64,000 bases of DNA from a virus, in the IMG/VR virus record IMGVR_UViG_3300034061_000981, positions 1 through 64,000 of that record; one strand, given 5' to 3'. Made by a program: the position numbers and the translations under genes. Shown piece after piece: positions 53,137-61,145 of this stretch (position 1 is its first letter; each line of letters starts with the position of its first letter). The notes beneath the pieces are model-generated. The model searched no databases, was not told the DNA's origin, and was given only the letters and a program-made list of their open reading frames with translations.

Positions 53137-54172
53137 GATTACTAACGTTTGGACAAATACATTTAAAGAATTTGTAGATGATGTTAGTGACAAAATTTCA
53201 GGAGTTACTTTGGTAATTCTTGATTGTTTGAATGAAGTTGATTACTATGACAAGGTATTTAAAAAACAGGATATCGATAGGTTATTAGAAATCACACAAC
53301 AATATAATGTCCCGGTTAAAATACTAACACCAAACTTAAACAAAAATAAAAAACTTGATAAATTCACACATATAGAAATTATATGTTGGTCTACCTTTTG
53401 GTTTACTAGAACATATAGAGTTTGGACATATCCAGATACTATTGATTATAATCAAATAAAAGGTATTGATATTAAAAATGAAAATGTTTGTAAAAATTTT
53501 GAATTAACTTATCCATATGTATGTCTTAATAATATTAGAAAAAATCATAGAAGCAACCTAATGGATATGCTAGCAAAACATGATTTAATCAAACATGGGG
53601 CAGTATCATGGCGCGATGTATGCCGAGCCGGCGTATCTGATAATTATTCTTATAAACATTGGAAACCTGAAATAATAATTTTAGATTTTGGTGTAAATGA
53701 CATTTTTAAACAAGAAACTATGCCGTTAGAATTTAATCATTCATTTATGCAAATAGTAACTGAATCAGATGATACGGAAACTTTTTTTAGTGAAAAAACA
53801 GCAACACCCATGTTTTTAAATAAACCATTTTTAGTTGCAACTAATTGTGGGTTTCACACCGACTTAAAAAAGCATGGATTTGAATTATATGATGAGTTAT
53901 TTGATTATTCATTTGATGATGAACCTGATATGGAACTCAGATATGATAAATTGGTGCAGAATTTAAAATCATATATAGGATTAAGTCCGTCAGATTTACA
54001 AAAACAGTATGATAAGGTGGCTGATAAAATTACATATAACAGAAAACTGGCAATGAAATATGCGCTTCATGTACCAAAAGAAGTAATGGATTTGCACTTA
54101 TTGGTAGAAGAAAAAGTTCAGGATTATACGGGCCCACTAAATAATATCAAATATATAGGTGAAGGATACTAA
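53129..54172 (+). CDS. SETxF-family protein 5
   Basis: The 347-residue product has YVCLNNIRKNHRSNLMDMLA, IVTESDDTETFFSEKTATPM, KPFLVATNCGFHTDLKKHGF and YDELFDYSFDDEPDMELRYD. Closest to SETxF protein 4. The TEK motif reads SEK. The N-terminal region begins ITNVWTNTFKEFVDDVSDKI and has a short Rossmann-like strand (VTLVILDCLNE), consistent with a two-domain GT-B-like fold. This remains unproven. The stop overlaps the next start as TAATG. Confidence 0.5.
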   Translation: MIKITNVWTNTFKEFVDDVSDKISGVTLVILDCLNEVDYYDKVFKKQDIDRLLEITQQYNVPVKILTPNLNKNKKLDKFTHIEIICWSTFWFTRTYRVWTYPDTIDYNQIKGIDIKNENVCKNFELTYPYVCLNNIRKNHRSNLMDMLAKHDLIKHGAVSWRDVCRAGVSDNYSYKHWKPEIIILDFGVNDIFKQETMPLEFNHSFMQIVTESDDTETFFSEKTATPMFLNKPFLVATNCGFHTDLKKHGFELYDELFDYSFDDEPDMELRYDKLVQNLKSYIGLSPSDLQKQYDKVADKITYNRKLAMKYALHVPKEVMDLHLLVEEKVQDYTGPLNNIKYIGEGY

Positions 54173-55365
54173 TGAAAAAAGTAGCAATGATTGGTGTTGG
54201 CAAATTAGGTCAAGATTGTGCCGAAGTTATGGCAGATGCAGGAAATGATGTAGTTGGATATGATATTGAAATTAGAAATCCAGCTTTCCCGATGTTACCT
54301 ACAATAGCTGACGCAGTTAGAGATAGAGATATTATTTTTATTGCGGCACCTACGCCGCACGATCCTATATATGGTGGCGAAACTCCAACAAGTCATTTAC
54401 CAAACAAAGACTTTGATTATACAATCGTTACCAATATTCTACAAGAAGTTAATAAACACGTTAATAAAAGTCAATTAGTTGTGCTCATCAGTACCGTATT
54501 ACCCGGAACAGTTCGCTCTTTACTTGAACCATGTATCACTAACGCACGGTTCATTTACAATCCATACTTAATTGCAATGGGGACTATCAAATGGGATATG
54601 GTTAATCCTGAGATGGTTATCATTGGTACAGAAGATGGTAGTATTACTGGTGATGCTAGTGAACTAATTGACTTTTATAATGTGTTTATGCAAAACAATC
54701 CACGATATGAAGTCGGTACGTGGGATGAAGCAGAATCAATTAAGATTTTCTATAACACATTTATCAGTACAAAACTTGCATTAGTTAATATGATTCAAGA
54801 CGTTGCTGAAACAAATGGTAATATCAACGTAGATGTTGTTACTAACGCATTGGCTAAATCAACATATAGAATTATGGGTCCAATGTACATGAAGGCTGCA
54901 TTGGGAGATGCGGGTGCTTGTCATCCAAGAGATAATATTGCACTACGTTATCTAGCAGAACGACTAGACTTGGGTTATGATTTGTTTGATAGCATTATGA
55001 CCGCTAGAGAAAAACAAGCTGAACGTATGGCACAAAAATGCCTACAGTATGGTAAAAATGTTACTATCATCGGTAAAGCGTACAAGCCAGGTGTACCGTA
55101 TTTAAATGGTAGTGCAAGTATGTTAGTTGGTCACTATGTTGAAAAGCATGGTGGCACAGTTCATTATTATGATTTGAATACAGGTGATACTGATTTGCGT
55201 GAAGATTGGACTGAAGTTTATCTAGTTGGTTACTGGGAAAATTGGGTGGATAGAATCTCATTGCATAATGCAGGATGTGTATTAATTGATCCCTGGAGAA
55301 AAGCAGAATCAAGACACCACACTGGTGAGATTGTGTATTACGGTAATACTAGAAAGAAAACGTAA
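54172..55365 (+). CDS. Nucleotide-sugar 6-dehydrogenase (UDP-glucose/GDP-mannose dehydrogenase family)
   Basis: The 397-residue product follows the family well. An NAD-binding GVGKLG is at residues 8-13, with acidic VVGYDIE after the second strand. STVLPGTVR and YNPYLIAMG match the substrate-binding region, Lys 191 and Asn 195 lie in ESIKIFYNTF, and the catalytic Cys 250 is in GDAGACHPRD. The C-terminal domain has IIGKAYKPGVPYLNGSASM. The enzyme oxidises the C6 hydroxyl of a nucleotide sugar to a uronic acid in two steps. Donor identity is open; with the epimerase-like gene at 45390 both could act on hexoses of one pathway. Single-base overlaps on both sides. Confidence 0.8.
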   Translation: MKKVAMIGVGKLGQDCAEVMADAGNDVVGYDIEIRNPAFPMLPTIADAVRDRDIIFIAAPTPHDPIYGGETPTSHLPNKDFDYTIVTNILQEVNKHVNKSQLVVLISTVLPGTVRSLLEPCITNARFIYNPYLIAMGTIKWDMVNPEMVIIGTEDGSITGDASELIDFYNVFMQNNPRYEVGTWDEAESIKIFYNTFISTKLALVNMIQDVAETNGNINVDVVTNALAKSTYRIMGPMYMKAALGDAGACHPRDNIALRYLAERLDLGYDLFDSIMTAREKQAERMAQKCLQYGKNVTIIGKAYKPGVPYLNGSASMLVGHYVEKHGGTVHYYDLNTGDTDLREDWTEVYLVGYWENWVDRISLHNAGCVLIDPWRKAESRHHTGEIVYYGNTRKKT

Positions 55366-57254
55366 TGAGAATCTCCCGGGAGTTAATGGCAGAGCATACG
55401 TTTGTTGCTTTCCCTGAAATAAAACAATATGAAAATAATATACACTTTATTGATGCAACCATTGGTAGAAGAGAAATATTTTTAACTAGAGACACTGTTG
55501 AAATAGTAAATGAAATAAAACAAGCATATAGTCAAGGAAAAACTAAATTTTTCTTTTATATGTTTACCGAAGCGGTGATGTCCCATATTGTTTTTAAAGT
55601 ACACAGGATAGCTAAGTTACTTCAAGATATTATACCTTCTGAAAATTTCTTTTATTTGTCTGGGGCAATTAACGGTGAAGAAGCGTATGAAAAGGTTGCA
55701 CAACGACACAATTTTACTTTTAGAATAAGCATATTGTCTGCGTCAATGTTCCATCATTACTTAAAAAAAACAACATTAAGTTACGAAATTGATTACAACA
55801 TATTTGAAGTTAAAGTAAAACCTAAAAAGTTTCTTTGTTTCAATAAACTTGAACGAGAACAACGTTTAAGATTAATTGAACGAATGTTGAAAAATAATTA
55901 TGTTGATTTGGGATATTATTCATTTGAATCATCTAATAGTGATAATTTTAATATAATTGCAAACCGATTAGACCCAACACGATTTCCTTATATAAAAGCA
56001 AATAAACATAAGTTCCCGTTAAGATTAAATATAAAAGAAGATCGTACTAACCCAGTTAATATTATACCGGAAGACTTAGACTATTTTAAGAACAGTTATT
56101 TTAGTATTGTAAATGAAACAATATTTTACGGTACTAGTAGCTCTAGGACAAATAATTTATCACATCAGCCCAATGCAGAGTATTCAAGTATATTTGTATC
56201 AGAGAAAACATTTAAGTGTTTGGCTCTAAAACATCCTTTTGTTGTTTTTGGCAGACCGGGTTTTATTAAAGGATTACATAAATTGGGATTCAAAACATTT
56301 AGTCCCTACATTGACGAATCATACGATGATATCGTGGATGACGATGAACGATTTAATAAAATCTTTAATGAAATAGATAGACTAATTAATTTAAGTGATG
56401 ACGAGTGGTTAGCTTTATTACAACACTTAGAACCTATAGTTGAATATAATCACGGTTTATTTTTAGATAAAGAGTTTCACGGTATAACTGAAAATCCAAC
56501 AAGGTTCTTTGCAGACATTAAACCAAAAAAACAATTAAAAACATTGAATGAAGTTCTATTAAAAAGTGATTATATAGAATTAATGCCAATTATTGAAATA
56601 AAAGATTGGTCAATGCAAACTAGAACATTGAACAGTGGAATAGTAGTAGAATATCCAACATATTTAGATGGTGGCGGATTAGAGATGGTTAATGAGTTAG
56701 TTAATGTAATTAAAACTACGGGTAAATCATCCTATGATAGGGGTTGTGAATGGTGTGCAGGTTTTGGTGTATTGGGCTTTGATGTTTTAGGACTAGGATT
56801 AGCAAAGCATATGGTCTTTACTGATTACTTTGCAGCCGCAATAGAAAACTGTTTGGCTACTGCTAGTAAAAACAACATAAGTGATAAAGTAACCGGGTAT
56901 ATCTCAGGTACCATCAGGGGCATACCAAATGAAAAATGGGATTTAGTTATCAGTAATCCACCTCATGTATTTGATAAAGAATATTTTATAGAGACATTAC
57001 CGGGCGGTAAAGAAAATAATCATAACATAGATAATTCTTGTAGATTAATTGTTGACCAAAACTTTGCAATACATAAAGAATTCTTCAAAAACATTAAAGA
57101 AAAATTAACTAAAGATGCTGATGTATATCTCATTGAAGCATTAAAAGATGGTTTTATCAATGAATGGGCAGAACAGGGTGGATTATATGTACATGCAACC
57201 TATCCTATAACTGCACTACCGCATGGACAAATATTCCATTTCAAGTTGAAATAA
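55365..57254 (+). CDS. Fusion of SETxF-family domain and class I methyltransferase
   Basis: The 629-residue product has two parts. Residues 1 to about 375 are a SETxF domain: CFNKLEREQRLRLIERML, IVNETIFYGTSSSRT, FVSEKTFKCLALKHPFVVFG and YIDESYDDIVDDDERF. The SET motif reads NET. Residues about 420-629 are an S-adenosylmethionine-dependent methyltransferase: a glycine-rich motif CEWCAGFGVLGFDVLGLG, an acidic strand end VFTDYFAAA, and the catalytic-type SNPPH (531-534 for NPPH), similar to the NPPY of N-methyltransferases such as HemK/PrmC. A single protein might join a sugar transfer to a methylation. The domain order is clear from the sequence; the activity is inferred. Confidence 0.65.
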   Translation: MRISRELMAEHTFVAFPEIKQYENNIHFIDATIGRREIFLTRDTVEIVNEIKQAYSQGKTKFFFYMFTEAVMSHIVFKVHRIAKLLQDIIPSENFFYLSGAINGEEAYEKVAQRHNFTFRISILSASMFHHYLKKTTLSYEIDYNIFEVKVKPKKFLCFNKLEREQRLRLIERMLKNNYVDLGYYSFESSNSDNFNIIANRLDPTRFPYIKANKHKFPLRLNIKEDRTNPVNIIPEDLDYFKNSYFSIVNETIFYGTSSSRTNNLSHQPNAEYSSIFVSEKTFKCLALKHPFVVFGRPGFIKGLHKLGFKTFSPYIDESYDDIVDDDERFNKIFNEIDRLINLSDDEWLALLQHLEPIVEYNHGLFLDKEFHGITENPTRFFADIKPKKQLKTLNEVLLKSDYIELMPIIEIKDWSMQTRTLNSGIVVEYPTYLDGGGLEMVNELVNVIKTTGKSSYDRGCEWCAGFGVLGFDVLGLGLAKHMVFTDYFAAAIENCLATASKNNISDKVTGYISGTIRGIPNEKWDLVISNPPHVFDKEYFIETLPGGKENNHNIDNSCRLIVDQNFAIHKEFFKNIKEKLTKDADVYLIEALKDGFINEWAEQGGLYVHATYPITALPHGQIFHFKLK

Positions 57255-57283
57255 ATTAAGTTTTATAGTATAATTTTAATAGA

Positions 57284-57291
57284 TTAAATAC
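57284..57291 (+). promoter_or_regulatory. Candidate late-promoter-like motif, TTAAATAC
   Basis: In the 60-base gap before the gene at 57315, TTAAATAC (in the context AGATTAAATACTAC) sits 23 bases before the start. It is a weaker relative of GATAAATAC at 8077. TATAAT, also in this gap at 57267-57272, is an alternative -10-like match. This is the only sizeable gap in the accessory locus, so a promoter here is plausible. Confidence 0.4.
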
Positions 57292-57314
57292 TACTTGAAG
57301 TAAGGAGATATTGT

Positions 57315-59597
57315 TTGGATTCAAACACCGATTCGAAGGTAGTTCTAAAAGAAAGACCCACAGCAGATGTTGCAGATGAACGTCATCAAGCGATGATGGA
57401 TGCCATTGCGCCCTATGCTAAAAAATCTATACAGAAAAATTTAACTCCAGTATATGTAGATTATAAAACACGCAACACAAAAATGGTATTGGTATTGTGC
57501 CCTGAATGGTCACCTTACATGCCTCCGTTTTCGTTAGCAAAACTATCCGGAATTGCTAAAGCTGCCGGATATGAAACAAATATTATAGATTTGAATGTTA
57601 GAGCATACAATGCTCATAAAAACGATTGGAGACCAAATAACAAATTACCCTTTAGGTTGTGGGATCCAGCCGCAAGTTGGCACTGGTTGGGTGACACGTA
57701 TTCCAAAGATATTCACCCTGTACTAGAACCATTACTCTCACAAGCTATTGATGAAATTGTTGCAATGAAGCCTGACGTTGTTGGCTTTAGTGTTTATTAC
57801 ATTAGTGAAGAACCCACTAAGTGGATGTGCCAAGAGTTAAAGCGTAGACTACCTAATGTAAAGATTGCAGTAGGCGGCCCTAATGTACATAAACATTGGT
57901 TTGCAATTCACGATTACTATGACTATGTTATTGTAGGTGAGGGTGAAAACAATCTATTAGTCATGCTTGATGAAATTGAAGAAAAGATTGAAGTTCAATA
58001 TCCACGAGTATTAACACAACCTGAAGACCAGCGTATCAATATTAACAATTTGCCGATGCCAGACTATGAAAGTATTGACTTCTCACAGTATGAGATGCCA
58101 AATGGTATCAACAGTGAAATTAGTCGAGGTTGTACAGCTAAATGTACATTCTGTGAAGAAACACACTTCTGGAAATATCGTCAACGTCAAGCAGTTGATT
58201 TGATTACAGAGATTGAGTGGTTATATTACAATAAAGGTACTGATGTTATTTGGTTTATTGATAGTCTTATTAATGGTAATATCAATGAACTTAGAGCATT
58301 TGCATTAGCACTCAAAAATAAAAATTTAGAGGTTAAATTTGCAGGTTATGCACGACATGATGGTCGTATGGATAAAGCATACTTGAAAGATTTAGCAGAT
58401 GGTGGTTGTTTGCGATTTAACTTTGGTAGTGAATCCGGAAGTCAAAAAGTATTAGACGATATGGCTAAGGGTGTGACTATTAAAGAGATGGAACAAAACT
58501 TTATTGATTGTAAAGAATTGGGTATAGGAAGCGATACTAACTGGATTGTAGGATTCTCCACTGAGGATTATCAAGACTACTCAGATACAATGACATTACA
58601 ATGGCGTATGCGTGAAAATATTAGTAACATGGGTTTAGGGGTAGGCTTTGCAGTAGGTCCAGAAACTATTGTAGGACAGAATCCACATAGATTTAATGTT
58701 AGCTATCATAAGTATCAGAATCATTGGATTACTAATGATTTATCTAAAGGTGGTACACACATTATGATGCGTGTGAAAAATATTCACATATGGGCTGACT
58801 TAATATCACATTGCAAAGAAGGTCCGGCAACCACATATCCAGTTCGTTTCGCACTAGCACAAAAGCATTATAAGATTAAATTTAATGATCCGCTATGCCG
58901 TAAAGAGATGAATTATGAAAAATTTGATTATGATATCATTCCACCGGTAGATCCTAACAATAAATTTGCAAATCAGCTTGTGAATGAAATATGGCCATTA
59001 TTAAGAAATATTTGGAGAGCAAGAGGCGGATATGAAGCAGAGATACTTTTTAATCCTGAACTTGATTTAGTAGAATTTGGATCGCAATTTGGTCCGGGTA
59101 TGTTTAATGCCGTATATAAGTTTAAGATTAGTGATGATGGAAAGTGGGAAGCAGACTTTGATATGCACTTTAATCAACATATTGATAACCCAGAAGATAA
59201 TAGATTACCTCCTCCAGAAGGTCGTAGGGGTCCTTTCTATGCACAAGATTATTCAAGGGCACAATCTAATACAGTTAAACGTGCTAGAAGATTAGCAAAA
59301 CCAAAATGGTCAGATGAAAAAGGTCGTAGTGGTCAAGACTTTACTGATTTATTAAATGAAGAAGAATATTTAAATAAAAATATAGATTTTACCTTTGACC
59401 TACATTATGTAGGCACTGGTGATTGGGGTAACTATGCTGATTATGAAGTAAAAGTATCTGATAAGAAACGTGATGCTATTCCTGAAAAAGAAGTAATGTA
59501 TATACCTAAAGTACCTGTGTCCCCAGTAGTTCCTGAAATTGCTACAATTGATATTTCTCAGATTAAAAAAAGTAGAAGACCATTGTTTCCAGTATGA
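57315..59597 (+). CDS. Radical SAM enzyme of the B12-binding-like type, copy 2
   Basis: The 760-residue product starts at TTG, supported by a strong ribosome site (AAGGAG at 57302-57307, seven bases before). Residues about 55-235 form a B12-binding-type domain (MVLVLCPEWSPYMPPF, PDVVGFSVYY, IAVGGPNVH, YDYVIVGEGE), although the DxHxxG motif is not seen. The radical SAM core has CTAKCTFC at Cys 273, 277 and 280, with VIWFIDSLINGN and LRFNFGSESGSQKVLDDMAK. Residues about 480-760 are a long extension with charged and aromatic segments. The enzyme may methylate or otherwise remodel an unactivated carbon. It opens a new transcription or translation unit after a 60-base gap. Confidence 0.75.
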   Translation: MDSNTDSKVVLKERPTADVADERHQAMMDAIAPYAKKSIQKNLTPVYVDYKTRNTKMVLVLCPEWSPYMPPFSLAKLSGIAKAAGYETNIIDLNVRAYNAHKNDWRPNNKLPFRLWDPAASWHWLGDTYSKDIHPVLEPLLSQAIDEIVAMKPDVVGFSVYYISEEPTKWMCQELKRRLPNVKIAVGGPNVHKHWFAIHDYYDYVIVGEGENNLLVMLDEIEEKIEVQYPRVLTQPEDQRININNLPMPDYESIDFSQYEMPNGINSEISRGCTAKCTFCEETHFWKYRQRQAVDLITEIEWLYYNKGTDVIWFIDSLINGNINELRAFALALKNKNLEVKFAGYARHDGRMDKAYLKDLADGGCLRFNFGSESGSQKVLDDMAKGVTIKEMEQNFIDCKELGIGSDTNWIVGFSTEDYQDYSDTMTLQWRMRENISNMGLGVGFAVGPETIVGQNPHRFNVSYHKYQNHWITNDLSKGGTHIMMRVKNIHIWADLISHCKEGPATTYPVRFALAQKHYKIKFNDPLCRKEMNYEKFDYDIIPPVDPNNKFANQLVNEIWPLLRNIWRARGGYEAEILFNPELDLVEFGSQFGPGMFNAVYKFKISDDGKWEADFDMHFNQHIDNPEDNRLPPPEGRRGPFYAQDYSRAQSNTVKRARRLAKPKWSDEKGRSGQDFTDLLNEEEYLNKNIDFTFDLHYVGTGDWGNYADYEVKVSDKKRDAIPEKEVMYIPKVPVSPVVPEIATIDISQIKKSRRPLFPV

Positions 59598-60184
59598 ACT
59601 CGGTAGAACATTTTGAGAAAATAGTTGCAGAATATTACAATGCACCATATGCGATAGCAACTGATTGTTGCACACATGCAATTGAATTGTGTTTGCGACT
59701 TACTGAGCCTGTGTATGTTAAATGCCCTAATCATACATATCTCAGTATTCCAATGACGTTCAGTAAGTTAAAACTTCAGTGGAATTTCACTGACGAAAAA
59801 TGGCAAGACTACTACACTATTACCAATACTAATATTATAGATGCCGCCGTTTATTGGAAAAAGAATAGCTATATCAGAAACACATTGATGTGCTTGAGTT
59901 TTCAATATAAGAAACATTTGAACATTGGTCGTGGTGGTATGATTCTACTTGACAATACAGAACAGTATGAACAATTACTAAAGATGCGATATGACGGTAG
60001 GTTAGACAACATACCCTGGGCAGAGCAAGACATTGATATAATAGGATATCATTATTACATGACTCCTGAAAATGCTGATATCGGTATTGAGAAATTTAAG
60101 ACAGCAAGTATAACAGAACCTAAACAATGGTCATATAAAGATTATCCTGATTTAAAGAAAATGAAAGTGTTCAATGCTAAGTAA
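59594..60184 (+). CDS. Miniature DegT/DnrJ/EryC1/StrS-like aminotransferase
   Basis: The 196-residue product retains the signatures of the sugar aminotransferase family: FEKIVAEYYNAPYAIATDCC (cofactor-phosphate region), IIDAAVYWKK (Asp 83, pyridine-nitrogen partner), LSFQYKKHLNIGRGG (Lys 107 at the expected pyridoxal-phosphate lysine position) and GYHYYMTPENADIGIEKF. Normal family members have about 370-400 residues; here the spacing is compressed and the C-terminal small domain is absent. The next gene overlaps its end, so the shortness is not a cloned edge. It could be a working short form, a partner subunit or a remnant. Substrate would be a keto sugar. Confidence 0.65.
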   Translation: MNSVEHFEKIVAEYYNAPYAIATDCCTHAIELCLRLTEPVYVKCPNHTYLSIPMTFSKLKLQWNFTDEKWQDYYTITNTNIIDAAVYWKKNSYIRNTLMCLSFQYKKHLNIGRGGMILLDNTEQYEQLLKMRYDGRLDNIPWAEQDIDIIGYHYYMTPENADIGIEKFKTASITEPKQWSYKDYPDLKKMKVFNAK

Positions 60185-61145
60185 AAACGAATGGGATCCA
60201 CTACAATCAGTTATTGTAGGTATTGCTGATGATGCTAAGATTCCTAAACTTGATACTAGTTTACGTTGTGTAAACTATGCAGACTTACAGTCTACAATAC
60301 AAGTTGGTAACTATCCGCAACAAGTTATTGACGAAGCAAACGAAGATTTAAATAATTTAGTATCATTCTTAGAGGGTGAAAGTGTCACAATATACAGACC
60401 TAACACAAAGTTTGTGCCTGAGTATTATAACTACTGCCCACGTGATACTGTGTTAGTGCATGATGACTTAATATTAACTACACCTAATCCTTTACGAGCA
60501 AGACAAACAGAACATCTTGCTATGTTAGATACACTAAAAGAACACGGTAGTGTTATTACTAAATTGCATTCTGGTCATGAAAGTCTGTACAATACAAATT
60601 GTGTAGGTAATCCAAATATACTTGCATTGAATGAGACTGAGCCTGCGTTTGATGCGGCAAACATATTGCGTTCAAATGATGATTTGTTTTATCTAGTAAG
60701 TAATAGTGGTAATAAAGCTGGCGCTAAATATCTGCAAGAATTATATCCTGATAAGAAGGTTCATACGATTGAAGGTGTGTATAGTTATATGCACTTAGAT
60801 AGTACAATTGCATTATTGCGTGAGGGATTGATGTTACTGAATCCTGCACGTATTAAGAGTATTGAACAACTACCCAAACCATTGCAATCATGGGATGTTA
60901 TTTGGGCGCCCGAGCCAGTTGATATTGGTCATTACCCGGGATACTGCAATGCTAGTACATGGGTAAGTATCAATTTGTTTAGTGTTAATCCTAACTTAGT
61001 TATAGTTGAAGAACACCAAAACAACTTGCGTAGTGAATTAGAAAAATATAATATAGAATGTGCTATGTTACCAATGCGTCACGCACGAACACTGGGAGGA
61101 TGCTTTCATTGTGTAACACTAGATTTAATTAGGAATCATGTATGA
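60174..61145 (+). CDS. Amidinotransferase (glycine/inosamine amidinotransferase family)
   Basis: The 323-residue product matches arginine:glycine- or inosamine-phosphate amidinotransferases. It shows EPAFDAANILRSNDDLFYLV (Asp 160), SYMHLDSTIALLREG (His 207) and HARTLGGCFHCVTLDL (Cys 313). These correspond to the Asp-His-Cys catalytic set of the family. It would transfer an amidino group from arginine to an amine. The preceding gene is a StrS-like aminotransferase, so the acceptor could be an amino sugar or an aminocyclitol, as in streptomycin-type chemistry. The acceptor cannot be read from the sequence. Confidence 0.85.
   Translation: MLSKNEWDPLQSVIVGIADDAKIPKLDTSLRCVNYADLQSTIQVGNYPQQVIDEANEDLNNLVSFLEGESVTIYRPNTKFVPEYYNYCPRDTVLVHDDLILTTPNPLRARQTEHLAMLDTLKEHGSVITKLHSGHESLYNTNCVGNPNILALNETEPAFDAANILRSNDDLFYLVSNSGNKAGAKYLQELYPDKKVHTIEGVYSYMHLDSTIALLREGLMLLNPARIKSIEQLPKPLQSWDVIWAPEPVDIGHYPGYCNASTWVSINLFSVNPNLVIVEEHQNNLRSELEKYNIECAMLPMRHARTLGGCFHCVTLDLIRNHV

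Noticed and set aside
59594-60184. Frameshift or truncation of a normal-length aminotransferase gene
   Set aside because: The downstream amidinotransferase gene overlaps its end, and no continuation of the aminotransferase is seen in other frames, so it is a complete short gene.
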